From contig CADCBP010000003.1 in the NCBI GenBank assembly GCA_902799705.1, positions 1 to 64,000 of the forward strand: 64,000 nucleotides of DNA, in the 5' to 3' direction. This document shows positions 46,276 through 55,004 of this stretch, one piece after another. Positions within the stretch are counted from its first letter, which is position 1; each line of letters opens with the position of its first letter. Source of the DNA: an uncultured Bacteroidales bacterium (lineage in GTDB: Bacteria; Bacteroidota; Bacteroidia; Bacteroidales; Paludibacteraceae). The notes below the pieces were generated by a model that was given only the letters and a program-made list of their open reading frames with translations, was not told the DNA's origin and ran no database searches. The position numbers were made by a program, and so were the translations under genes.

Positions 46276-48045
46276 TTATTTTTTAAAGGGTTTGTACTCT
46301 TTTCCTCCTCCTTCAAATCCGGCATTCTTATAGAACTCAACGAAGGTAAGACGCATCGGGTGTACCACCGATGAGATAAGACACAACGCGAAGTTCAGAG
46401 AGTGACCAAAGACGAGGATAAGCAATGTAGGAAGCCATCCTATCCAGCTTGGACAAGCGCCGCCGGCCTGCAATGCCAGCGCATTGAAGACATTGCCGAG
46501 AATACCTCCGGCGAGACCTAACGCAAACAGACGTATATAGCTGAGCACATCGCCCAACAAGCCACTGACCATGTTATACGTTCCCCACAAACCTCCTCCG
46601 ATATTGAGCAAAAGGACCTTGCGATCGGGGTTGCTGTAGAACAGGATAAACAATGCGCACAGACCCAATATACCATAAATGGTATATAAGCCTATCGGCG
46701 AGAGTGATCCGGAAAGAGCAAACCAGACGATGAGCGTCACCAATGCAACCAACCAAGCGCAGTCGTATGCCGCATATTTAAAGCCGTCACGGAGCGTAAT
46801 CTTCACCACCTTAAAGCCCATGGCAAAAAGAATCTGGAAGATACCAATCAGGATGGCAAAGACCATCATCGGATGGTATGCGCCGCCCATGAAGTGTACG
46901 GTAGCATTCGTCTCCGTTATGAAATACTGCTTTACCGGAGCAAGCACTGCTACTTCTTCCAGGTTGATACCGAAGAACATGCCGGTAAGAATGCCTACGA
47001 CCATGGTCGTCAAGCCCATGAATACGCCCAGCCATCCCCATTCCTTGAGTTTCGGAGCCTTGAAGATAACCGCAAGTCCGGCAAGCAGGATAACCAGACC
47101 GTAACCGCCGTCACCCAGACACAATCCGAAGAAGAGCATAAAGAACGGGGCAAAGAACGGCGTCGGGTCTAACTCTGTGTAGTTCGGTAAAGAATAGAGC
47201 CGCGTGATAGGTTCAAACAACCGCGTATAGAAGTTATTCTTCAACTCGATGGGAGTGTTATCTTCTTTTGCCGGTTCCTCCGATTCGAAATATACCTGTG
47301 CGGATTCGAGCATCTCATTGAGAGCCTGTTCTTTCTCTTTAGGGCAGAAACCTTCGATGAGACATAATGCGCCATCTGCCAGTTTGTCGGTAGAGAGTTG
47401 TACTCGCTGCCAGTCTATTTGCTGACGTGCTTCCGCCAATTGCTGCTTGATCTCCTCAATATGAGCGATTTGCCATGCCTCAATGCGGGCATTGGCAGCC
47501 GCGAGCAGACCATTGAGATGCTCTACTTCCTGCAACCATTGTGCTTCTGATTTCTCGGGTTGGGGAAGTTCGGTGGATTTTTCAAGCAGATCCGGGTTGT
47601 CGATATTTTGAGATGTCGAGTTATCGACTACTACAAAGTACGTCTTACCCTCATTCTCGGAGACCTTTATACCCCACTCTTCTTGATATACATTAGTGCT
47701 GCAAGAGAAGAAGCGTAGTGTATAACCGGCTTGCTTGAGGGCATCGATACGCTGGGCCTCGAAATCGCCCCACACAGCGACCTGCCTGGCGGATTCTTTG
47801 GCAGCAGCTATGCGTTCCTCAATAGTTGTACGCTCCTGGATGAGTTGATCGGTAGCTCCCTGTGCAAGCAAGTGGCGCAGTTCATCCTCATGCTGAAGAG
47901 CGGCTTGCAACGTCTCATCGTTTTCGATAAGACCTGCAGCCTTTTCTGAAATATGAACCACCCCCACGTCTCGTAATTGCGTCAGGAAGGTATCGTAGTC
48001 ACGATGGAATACCAAGAAGGTATATTTCTTCATCTTACTGATCAT
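46276..48045 (-). CDS. ntpI: V-type ATPase subunit I
   Basis: A 589-residue stator/ion-channel subunit: an N-terminal cytosolic part with coiled coils (to about 320), then about seven membrane helices (FFAPFFMLFFGLCLGDGGYG onwards). The essential Arg should lie in a late helix. ATG 48045 overlaps the D subunit by 11 bp; ATG 48033 is an alternative. Confidence 0.92.
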   Translation of the reverse strand: MISKMKKYTFLVFHRDYDTFLTQLRDVGVVHISEKAAGLIENDETLQAALQHEDELRHLLAQGATDQLIQERTTIEERIAAAKESARQVAVWGDFEAQRIDALKQAGYTLRFFSCSTNVYQEEWGIKVSENEGKTYFVVVDNSTSQNIDNPDLLEKSTELPQPEKSEAQWLQEVEHLNGLLAAANARIEAWQIAHIEEIKQQLAEARQQIDWQRVQLSTDKLADGALCLIEGFCPKEKEQALNEMLESAQVYFESEEPAKEDNTPIELKNNFYTRLFEPITRLYSLPNYTELDPTPFFAPFFMLFFGLCLGDGGYGLVILLAGLAVIFKAPKLKEWGWLGVFMGLTTMVVGILTGMFFGINLEEVAVLAPVKQYFITETNATVHFMGGAYHPMMVFAILIGIFQILFAMGFKVVKITLRDGFKYAAYDCAWLVALVTLIVWFALSGSLSPIGLYTIYGILGLCALFILFYSNPDRKVLLLNIGGGLWGTYNMVSGLLGDVLSYIRLFALGLAGGILGNVFNALALQAGGACPSWIGWLPTLLILVFGHSLNFALCLISSVVHPMRLTFVEFYKNAGFEGGGKEYKPFKK

Positions 48046-48637
48046 CGTTCTGCCCTCCTTTCTTTGCTTTTACAATCTTCTGGCTGGACTTGTTGAGGTT
48101 CTCCTCGTCTTCCATAAACCGTTTGATTTTGCGGATTGCGTCTTGGTAGCCGGGTATCTGTACTTTCTCAAAGAGGTTCACTTTCTGCGTGGTTTTCTTT
48201 CGCGCATATTCAAGCAGGTCCACTTTGCGACGCACAAACTCCTGTCTGATGCCTACGTCCGCAATCGTTTTGAGTTGATCAAAGCCGTCCGCAAACCATT
48301 TCGGACTAGAGAAGAGCGAGAACTCTTTGGTCGTATAGACAACTTCATCCAGCACGGGGATACGTACGCCGGCAATCTTTTTTATCGACATGCGCACGTC
48401 ATCTACGTGGATGAGCGAAGTGTCAAACTCGCCCCAAAGCGCTATCATCTGGTCATAGTCCTTGATGCGGCGCTCGACTTCATTGTCCAAGTCTTCGAGC
48501 TCTTTCTTTGCCTTCTTTACTTCGAGACGAAGCGCTGTCTCTTTGCTTTGCAAAGTAGGCAAAGTCCGTTGCCGCATCTTAAGGTCCTTCTCCAGGCTCT
48601 GCAACGATGTTTTATTAAACTGATATTGAATTGCCAT
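48035..48637 (-). CDS. ntpD: V-type ATPase subunit D
   Basis: A 200-residue central-stalk protein with long N- and C-terminal helices (FNKTSLQSLEKDLKMRQRTL; KIKRFMEDEENLNKSSQ) typical of subunit D. It overlaps the start of subunit I. Confidence 0.92.
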   Translation of the reverse strand: MAIQYQFNKTSLQSLEKDLKMRQRTLPTLQSKETALRLEVKKAKKELEDLDNEVERRIKDYDQMIALWGEFDTSLIHVDDVRMSIKKIAGVRIPVLDEVVYTTKEFSLFSSPKWFADGFDQLKTIADVGIRQEFVRRKVDLLEYARKKTTQKVNLFEKVQIPGYQDAIRKIKRFMEDEENLNKSSQKIVKAKKGGQNDDQ

Positions 48638-48639
48638 TT

Positions 48640-48698
48640 TAATTTACCATTTGGTCATTTACCATTTACCATTTATTGGTTCATTTAGCCATTTGGGT
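48640..48698 (-). repeat. AAATGGT-type linker array between B and D
   Basis: Degenerate AAATGG/AAATGA units spaced about 7-8 bp fill the linker before subunit D. Similar arrays precede subunits B (50030-50070), A (51965-52020) and the DUF2764 gene (52680-52713). Confidence 0.65.
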
Positions 48699-48700
48699 AT

Positions 48701-50029
48701 TTAATTCTTCGGCCAATATTTTTCTACTAATGCGGCTTTGATGTTGACCTCTTCGGGTTTGAAATATTTGCCAAACAACGACCATGCGATGTCGAGCATC
48801 TGAACGGTATTGATATTCACGTCGATAGCCAAGATCTCGCGGCTGTAGTCACGGGCGAAGTCAAGACAGCGGTTGTCGTAGTCGGTAAGGTCGAATCCAT
48901 TCTCCTTCTTTGTCTTGGCATTTGCGGCGTCGGCGTAGAGACGAACAGCAGCGTTCATTACCTGCGGATGGTCTTCGCGCGTCTTCTTGCCTGCAACCAA
49001 CTGTTTCAGACGAGAGAGTGAACGGAACGGGTCAACGATGACTTTACCGATTTCGGAGTCACGACGGAGATAGAGCTGACCCTCTGTGATGTAACCGGTG
49101 TTATCCGGAATAGCGTGTGTAATGTCGCCACCGGAAAGCGTGGTTACGGCGATGATGGTGATTGAACCGCCACCTGCTTCATCGGGGAACTGAACCGCCT
49201 TCTCGTATATCTTAGCAAGGTCGGAATAGAGCGAACCCGGCATGGAGTCTTTGGAAGGAATCTGATCCATACGGTTTGATACGATAGCGAGTGCATCAGC
49301 GTAGAGCGTCATGTCTGTCAGGAGGACGAGCACTTTCTCGTGTTTCTCTACCGCGAAATACTCAGCGGCGGTAAGTGCCATGTCCGGAATCAGGAGTCGT
49401 TCCACAGGCGGGTTCTCCGTCGTGTTGACGAAGGAGATGATGTGGTCAAGCACGCCGGCATTGGTGAAGACGTTCTTGAAATATAAGTAGTCATCGTTGG
49501 TCAGACCCATACCGCCAAGAATAATCTTATCGGCTTGCGCGCGCAATGCAACGTTCGCCATCACTTGGTTGTACGGCTGATCCGGGTCCGCGAAGAACGG
49601 AATCTTCTGTCCTGAAACGAGGGTGTTGTTCAAGTCGATACCTGCGATACCTGTGGCGATAAGCTCCGATGGTTGTTTACGGCGGACAGGGTTCACCGAA
49701 GGACCACCGATTTCCACCTCTTTGCCTTCGATAGCCGGTCCACCATCAATCGGGTCGCCATAGGCGTTGAAGAAACGGCCTGCGAGTTGGTCGGACACTT
49801 TGAGGCTCGGCGCCTTGCCGAGGAACACTACTTCAGCGTTGGTCGGAATACCTTCGGTACCTTGGAACACCTGCAGTGTCACTTCATCGCCGATGATTTT
49901 TACTACCTGTGCGAGTTTGCCGTTGACGGTAGCAAGTTCATCGTTACCGACACCTTCCGCCTTCAGCGAGCAGGTCGCTTTCGTAATCGCCGTGATCTGG
50001 GTATATATTTTTTGAAATGCTTTAGCCAT
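48701..50029 (-). CDS. ntpB: V-type ATPase subunit B
   Basis: A 442-residue regulatory, non-catalytic nucleotide-binding subunit. GRFFNAYGDPIDGGP and the B-type sequence SGQKIPFFADPDQPYN replace a P-loop; VLVLLTDMTLYADALAIVSN is conserved. Confidence 0.95.
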   Translation of the reverse strand: MAKAFQKIYTQITAITKATCSLKAEGVGNDELATVNGKLAQVVKIIGDEVTLQVFQGTEGIPTNAEVVFLGKAPSLKVSDQLAGRFFNAYGDPIDGGPAIEGKEVEIGGPSVNPVRRKQPSELIATGIAGIDLNNTLVSGQKIPFFADPDQPYNQVMANVALRAQADKIILGGMGLTNDDYLYFKNVFTNAGVLDHIISFVNTTENPPVERLLIPDMALTAAEYFAVEKHEKVLVLLTDMTLYADALAIVSNRMDQIPSKDSMPGSLYSDLAKIYEKAVQFPDEAGGGSITIIAVTTLSGGDITHAIPDNTGYITEGQLYLRRDSEIGKVIVDPFRSLSRLKQLVAGKKTREDHPQVMNAAVRLYADAANAKTKKENGFDLTDYDNRCLDFARDYSREILAIDVNINTVQMLDIAWSLFGKYFKPEEVNIKAALVEKYWPKN

Positions 50030-50116
50030 AAAACTATTTACGATTTATTCATTTACCATTTGTTCATTTTTTTTCAACTACTGTTGAACTTACCTCAGTC
50101 TCATCTTAGCCTTCAC

Positions 50117-50195
50117 CGTCGTTTGACCGTCGTTCGACCGTCGGGATTGACAGGTATTTGACTGGTCTTTGACAGGTAGTTTGAGGCTGTTGAGA
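50117..50195 (-). repeat. seven-unit 11-bp array between subunits A and B
   Basis: Plus-strand units CGTCGTTTGAC, CGTCGTTCGAC, a 13-bp CGTCGGGATTGAC, AGGTATTTGAC, TGGTCTTTGAC, AGGTAGTTTGA, GGCTGTTGAGA. It fills most of the 175-bp gap between the two largest V1 subunits. Confidence 0.8.
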
Positions 50196-50204
50196 TGCGG
50201 GGTG

Positions 50205-51956
50205 TTACAACTGCTTTTCTGCCAAGAGGGCATCGAGTTTCTTGCGGTAGTCTTCGAACTCTGCGGAGTGGAACTCACAGTAGTTCATCTGTTTACAGAG
50301 GTTGATGACACGCTTGAAGTAATCAATGACATCGAGGAAGTTATCGAAGTCGTAATCGTGTTTGCAGATGTCCATGACGAGGCGTAGCATGTACTGCTGG
50401 CGCTCAAGCGGACAAACGGCGTCGATCTTATCGAAGGCATCCTGCTGGAGGATGACAAAGTCAATGACTTCGGATTTCCAGAACGTCTCATGGTAATCCA
50501 CAGGTACGCCGTCATCACCGAGGATGTTAATCTGCTCCTGGATCTCTTTACCGCGTTGCAGATAAGTCTTCATATCGTTGACCATCGGCAACCAGTTTTT
50601 GTCAATCAAGTTGGAGATATATTCCTCAAACTCCGGGTACTCCACATATTTGGAATAGGAGTCGATGGGGTTGACAGCCGGGTAACGCTTGCGGTCGGCA
50701 CGAGCTTGTTCCAAAGCATAGAAACACCGTGCGACTTTCTTGGTACCTTCTGTAACAGGCTCTTTAAGGTTACCGCCGGCCGGCGAAACGGTACCGAGGA
50801 AAGTAACGGATCCTGTAGCGCCATTATTAAGGTACACGTATCCTGCGCGTGCGTAAAAGGCTCCAATGATAGCGGAGAGGTCCATCGGGAAAGCATCCTG
50901 TCCCGGAAGTTCCTCCAGACGGTTGGACATCTCACGGAGCGCTTGTGCCCAACGGGAAGTGGAGTCCGCCATGAGGAGGACACGCAGACCCATCGAACGA
51001 TAGTACTCGGCGATGGTCATGGACGTATAAACAGACGCTTCACGCGAAGCCACCGGCATGTTAGACGTGTTGGCGATGATGATGGTACGCTCCATGAGTT
51101 TGCGGCCTGTGTGCGGGTCCTCGAGTTCCGGGAACTCGGTAAAGGTCTCAACGACCTCGTTGGCACGCTCACCGCAGGCAGCGATGATTACGATATCCGC
51201 TTCGGCTTGTTTGGAGATAGCGTGCTGGAGGACGGTCTTACCGGTACCGAACGGACCGGGGATGAAGCCTGTACCACCCTCGCAAAGCGGGTTAGCCGTG
51301 TCGATGGTACGCACGCCTGTCTCGAGGAGTTTGAATGGACGCGGTTTCTCGCGGTACGCGAGGATGGCTTTCTTCACCGGCCATTTCTGAACCATGGTCA
51401 CTTCATGATCCACGCCTTCAGCATCGGTCAGAACCGCCATCACTTCATTGATGGTGTACTCGCCGGCTTTGGCGATGGACTTCACAGTGTAAGTACCCTC
51501 AAATACGAAAGGCACCATGATCTTGTGCGGCTGATGGTTTTCGTCCACTTCTCCGAGCCAAGAAGCAGCTTCTACCTTGTCGCCCACTTTGGCGATAGGA
51601 GTAAACGCCCATTTCTTTTCTTGGTCGAGCGGGAAATTGTACTCACCACGTTTTAGGAACACGCCTGTGAGTTTGTCAAGGTCGTTCTGCAGACCGTCGT
51701 AGTTGCGGCTGAGCAGACCAGGGCCGAGCGTCACCTCCAGCATGTGTCCCGTGAACTCCACTTTGTTGCCCACTTTGAGGCCACGCGTGGATTCGAAGAC
51801 CTGCGCATATACGTTGGCTCCGATGACCTTGATGACCTCCGCCATCAGTTTGGTCTCACCGACGTAGATGTAGCAAATTTCGTTTTGCGCAACCGGGCCA
51901 TCGACAGCGACAGTCACCAGGTTGGCAATAATTCCTTTAACTTTTCCTGTTGTCAT
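50205..51956 (-). CDS. ntpA: V-type ATPase catalytic subunit A
   Basis: A 583-residue catalytic subunit. The P-loop is GPFGTGKTVLQ, preceded by the A-type insertion (GEVDENHQPHKIMVPFVFEG) that separates V- from F-type subunits. ALREMSNRLEELPGQDAFP is the catalytic-site region. Confidence 0.96.
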   Translation of the reverse strand: MTTGKVKGIIANLVTVAVDGPVAQNEICYIYVGETKLMAEVIKVIGANVYAQVFESTRGLKVGNKVEFTGHMLEVTLGPGLLSRNYDGLQNDLDKLTGVFLKRGEYNFPLDQEKKWAFTPIAKVGDKVEAASWLGEVDENHQPHKIMVPFVFEGTYTVKSIAKAGEYTINEVMAVLTDAEGVDHEVTMVQKWPVKKAILAYREKPRPFKLLETGVRTIDTANPLCEGGTGFIPGPFGTGKTVLQHAISKQAEADIVIIAACGERANEVVETFTEFPELEDPHTGRKLMERTIIIANTSNMPVASREASVYTSMTIAEYYRSMGLRVLLMADSTSRWAQALREMSNRLEELPGQDAFPMDLSAIIGAFYARAGYVYLNNGATGSVTFLGTVSPAGGNLKEPVTEGTKKVARCFYALEQARADRKRYPAVNPIDSYSKYVEYPEFEEYISNLIDKNWLPMVNDMKTYLQRGKEIQEQINILGDDGVPVDYHETFWKSEVIDFVILQQDAFDKIDAVCPLERQQYMLRLVMDICKHDYDFDNFLDVIDYFKRVINLCKQMNYCEFHSAEFEDYRKKLDALLAEKQL

Positions 51957-51964
51957 AAAGTTAT

Positions 51965-52020
51965 TTACGATTTTATCATTTACAATTTAGTCATTTATTT
52001 GGTCATTTAATCATTTGACC
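51965..52020 (-). repeat. AT-rich AAATGAN array before subunit A
   Basis: A run of AAATGAT/AAATGAC-like units ending 8 bp before the ATG, the same linker type as before subunits B and D. The remaining 52021-52069 has no visible feature. Confidence 0.6.
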
Positions 52021-52069
52021 AAATTACGCGTCGAGGCGTATCCTTTTTTCTTAGCCCTAAAGGGCAGGA

Positions 52070-52678
52070 TTAAAGGTGTACACCTTTTTTCATTTCAGCA
52101 ACCAGTTCACGGAACACTTTCTCGCCTTCTTCAACGGTCAACAGACTCCAGCGATGGAGCATAACCGCCTCGAGATAGTAACTGAAGACCATCTCCGCGG
52201 AGAAATAATCAAACTCCGTGCGTGCCTGCAGCCATTCAAAACGGATAGCATCAATTGCTTTCTCACGCGCCATAAGGTCTTCTATCTGCGCAAGCGCAAG
52301 AATCTCCTGGTACTCATCCATCACTTCCCCCAGGCCGAAGTCTTTTTGTGCATTATGTGTACGCAAATGCTCCGCCACTTCTCCCTGCCCTACTATCTTC
52401 TGCTTCGGGTCGAAGCCATGCTTGCGGCAAATCTGCGCCACGAGGACGTTATTCAAATCTTGATTAAAACCGAACCATGCCCGTACGAACTTATTGTCCG
52501 CTTTCAAACCCTGCTCCAAGGTCTGCTCGTCAATAGGCGCACGCAACAAGTCCAGCAAGGCTCTATCCGACTCCGTCAGGCACTCGTCCAACAACTCATT
52601 GAGTTTGTCCAACGAGACAGGGGCGTCTGAGCCTGCTTTCAACTCAGGTAGTCCGGCCAGCAAATATTCGTAAGTCAT
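52070..52678 (-). CDS. DUF2764, V-ATPase-linked subunit
   Basis: A 202-residue protein, largely helical (YEYLLAGLPELKAGSD; LDECLTESDRALLDLLRAP; AEMVFSYYLEAVMLHRWSLL). DUF2764 genes sit between subunits E and A in Bacteroidetes V-ATPase operons, and no subunit C is visible here, so it may fill the C (d-type) position. ATG 52678 is preferred over the longer frame (52705). Confidence 0.8.
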   Translation of the reverse strand: MTYEYLLAGLPELKAGSDAPVSLDKLNELLDECLTESDRALLDLLRAPIDEQTLEQGLKADNKFVRAWFGFNQDLNNVLVAQICRKHGFDPKQKIVGQGEVAEHLRTHNAQKDFGLGEVMDEYQEILALAQIEDLMAREKAIDAIRFEWLQARTEFDYFSAEMVFSYYLEAVMLHRWSLLTVEEGEKVFRELVAEMKKGVHL

Positions 52679-52713
52679 GACATTTAGGATTTTGTCATTT
52701 ACCAAATGTTCAT

Positions 52714-53298
52714 TTAGAACAGTTCCTCAACCAATTGGGGACGAAGCATTTCCTTGAAATAGGCAATGAATTCCGCATCTCCGAATGCGAGTTTGTATCC
52801 GCCATTAGCCGGTTGGATGGTGAAATCCGTTTTGATGCCCTTAACTTCTGCAATCTTTACACCTTTCTCAAGCAGTCCTTTGGCATTAGCAGCAAAATAT
52901 TTCTTAAGTGCATCGGCATCTTTGGCTTCAATCAGCACTTCGCCGTCTTTAGCCATTTGGTCCGCCAATTTAGCAATCAGACTTTGCATGAACTTCGGGT
53001 CTGCCGTAGCCGCCTTCACGCTATCCGATGCGATCTTATCCGAAATCAGGTTAACGATCTCGGTCTTTACGGCACTAACACTTTGCTCAGCGTAGAGTTT
53101 CAACTCTGCGCGTGTTTTCTTGTCCAAGTCCGCAGACTTACTCTCCGCGTCTGCAACAATAGACGCAGCTTTTTTCTCGGCTTGCTCAATGATTTCAGCG
53201 GCTTTTTCGTTCGCTTTTCCGACGATTTGTTTCGCCTCCTCATTGCCCTTCTCTACGCCTTCCGCGTAGATCTTGTCAGTTAATTCAGAAAGATTCAT
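52714..53298 (-). CDS. ntpE: V-type ATPase subunit E
   Basis: A 194-residue peripheral-stalk protein with a long Ala/Glu/Lys coiled coil (KANEKAAEIIEQAEKKAASI) and a folded C-terminal domain. It is the first gene of the V-ATPase operon, transcribed from the promoter at 53335-53365. Confidence 0.9.
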   Translation of the reverse strand: MNLSELTDKIYAEGVEKGNEEAKQIVGKANEKAAEIIEQAEKKAASIVADAESKSADLDKKTRAELKLYAEQSVSAVKTEIVNLISDKIASDSVKAATADPKFMQSLIAKLADQMAKDGEVLIEAKDADALKKYFAANAKGLLEKGVKIAEVKGIKTDFTIQPANGGYKLAFGDAEFIAYFKEMLRPQLVEELF

Positions 53299-53334
53299 TG
53301 TATAGATGTTTTTGTATGATATTCAAATTTGCGG

Positions 53335-53374
53335 CAAAGATAGTAAAAAAAAATGACATACACAATAGTGTATG
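53335..53374 (-). promoter_or_regulatory. V-ATPase promoter with palindromic operator
   Basis: On the minus strand TTG and, 20 bp later, TATCTTTG (53335-53342). The TTG (53363-53365) lies in the palindrome CATACAC-AATA-GTGTATG (53357-53374), so a dimeric regulator there would occlude the -33 element. Confidence 0.75.
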
Positions 53375-53399
53375 CCACTTTTTCACAAATTTTGTCAAT

Positions 53400-54917
53400 T
53401 TATTGCGCTATTCGTTGCCCTTGCGGCGTATAGATCCGCCCGCCTTTTTGGATGAGCAACTGTCCATTTTGGATGTACTTAACGGCGTGCGACGATTCTT
53501 CTTCAAGTTGTTCTACTCCTTGAAGTTCAGCATCGTTAATAACCAATATGGGGTGTAAGTCATCCGTGACATCTGCATACCTTTCGGATTGCCATTGGGT
53601 CTTATCTTCCACGAGTGACTGCACCGGAACTTCCGCAACCGCATGTGCCATTTTTTTGAAGGTAGGCAGTACAGCGGCAACAGGTCCCAGGAGTGCACCG
53701 ATTAAACCATTCATCCCTTCGTAAACAGCATCAGCAAGAGCCTGCCCGACTTCCGGCCGCTCGTTTTCGTTGGCCTCGGAATGGAAGATATACATATTAA
53801 CAGCCGGCTCTCCCATATATTGCTGCGTAATGGCAACCTGCCCCTCTGCATCCTGCGGCAACAACATTTTTATCGCTGAAATCATGAACGACGAGATACC
53901 GGCCTGCTGCAATGCCGGAACAACTTTTTCATCCCACTTATCCATTACTTTTCCCCATGCCCTGCGTGCAAGTGCCGGAATCATGTTATACGTGTGTTCC
54001 TGCATCCATTCGCGGCTATAAGTTGTCAGGTCTGCAATGTTATCCAGCGATGTAATATAGTCGGTTGTCACGGCTACCTGCTTGCGATCTTTCGAGAGCG
54101 TGAGCCAGCGATACGGGCAGGGGAACGTAATCGGCGAGCCGGTGGTGATCTCAACGAGACTGTCGTTGGACAGACCCGTGGTGTCGCGGAAAGTCGTGAT
54201 ACCGTTTACATGAAAATGGCCGGTGAGTACCAAGTGCACACCATGATGCATGAGTTTGTCACGCAAATCATCGGCATTGCTGAAACGGCACGAACTTTCA
54301 AGGGTTCCTTGCATGTCAAAATGCTCCAGGATTTGCCAGTGGCTCATGGCAATAATCATATTGCCTTTGGCAACAGCGGCATCAGCCTGATCCAAGATCC
54401 ATGCTTGCGTAGCACCGGATAATTTACCGATAGACGCCTTCCCGTCCGAACCGTCAATACCGATGACAGTCACTCCAGGAAGAGGCTCTACAGCAAAGGA
54501 ATGCGAACCGGGATCCTTAACTGCACCATCAAAAGTACCCGGATAAAGGGCTTCCCAGTTCTCATCGGGCAGGTCGTGGTTTCCCGGGATTACCAAGGTA
54601 CGAATGCCGGCTGCCTGCAAACGAAGGATACCAGCCGAAACGGTATCGTGCGCAGCAGCCTCACCATCGCGGGTGAGATCGCCCGGGATGAGTACCAAAT
54701 CCGGTTTGTACTTCAGTGCGGTGTCCAACAAAGCATGCCAGATCGGCTCACTCAGATCCAACATCTTACGTTGGGTCTTCATGTAATTGTCGAAATCCGG
54801 CTCCATGTCAATGACCGACTGTGGCAACACGTGCGGGTCGGCGATAACCATAACCCGCTCCTGAGCAAAGCTCATCATCGGCAGCAGCAAAGTTGCTAAA
54901 AAGAAGATTTTTTTCAT
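53400..54917 (-). CDS. secreted calcineurin-type phosphoesterase, copy 1
   Basis: A 505-residue protein with a signal peptide (ending MMSFAQ) and full metallophosphoesterase motifs: VIADPH, IPGDLTRDGEAAAH, IPGNHDLPDE, AMSHWQ and GHFHVNG. The C-terminal tail NGQLLIQKGGRIYTPQGQ is shared with copy 2 and the BspA protein. Substrate unknown. Almost identical to copy 2 over the first half, diverging later. It is driven by a duplicated V-ATPase-type promoter. Confidence 0.88.
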   Translation of the reverse strand: MKKIFFLATLLLPMMSFAQERVMVIADPHVLPQSVIDMEPDFDNYMKTQRKMLDLSEPIWHALLDTALKYKPDLVLIPGDLTRDGEAAAHDTVSAGILRLQAAGIRTLVIPGNHDLPDENWEALYPGTFDGAVKDPGSHSFAVEPLPGVTVIGIDGSDGKASIGKLSGATQAWILDQADAAVAKGNMIIAMSHWQILEHFDMQGTLESSCRFSNADDLRDKLMHHGVHLVLTGHFHVNGITTFRDTTGLSNDSLVEITTGSPITFPCPYRWLTLSKDRKQVAVTTDYITSLDNIADLTTYSREWMQEHTYNMIPALARRAWGKVMDKWDEKVVPALQQAGISSFMISAIKMLLPQDAEGQVAITQQYMGEPAVNMYIFHSEANENERPEVGQALADAVYEGMNGLIGALLGPVAAVLPTFKKMAHAVAEVPVQSLVEDKTQWQSERYADVTDDLHPILVINDAELQGVEQLEEESSHAVKYIQNGQLLIQKGGRIYTPQGQRIAQ

Positions 54918-54939
54918 ATAAGATAATCGAATTTGCGGG

Positions 54940-54979
54940 CAAAGGTAGTAAAAAAAAATGACATACACAATAGTGTATG
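54940..54979 (-). promoter_or_regulatory. duplicated V-ATPase-type promoter before phosphoesterase 1
   Basis: TTG (54968-54970) and TACCTTTG (54940-54947), 20 bp apart, with the identical palindrome CATACAC-AATA-GTGTATG (54962-54979). Confidence 0.75.
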
Positions 54980-55004
54980 CCACTTTTCCACAATTTTTGT
55001 CTAA

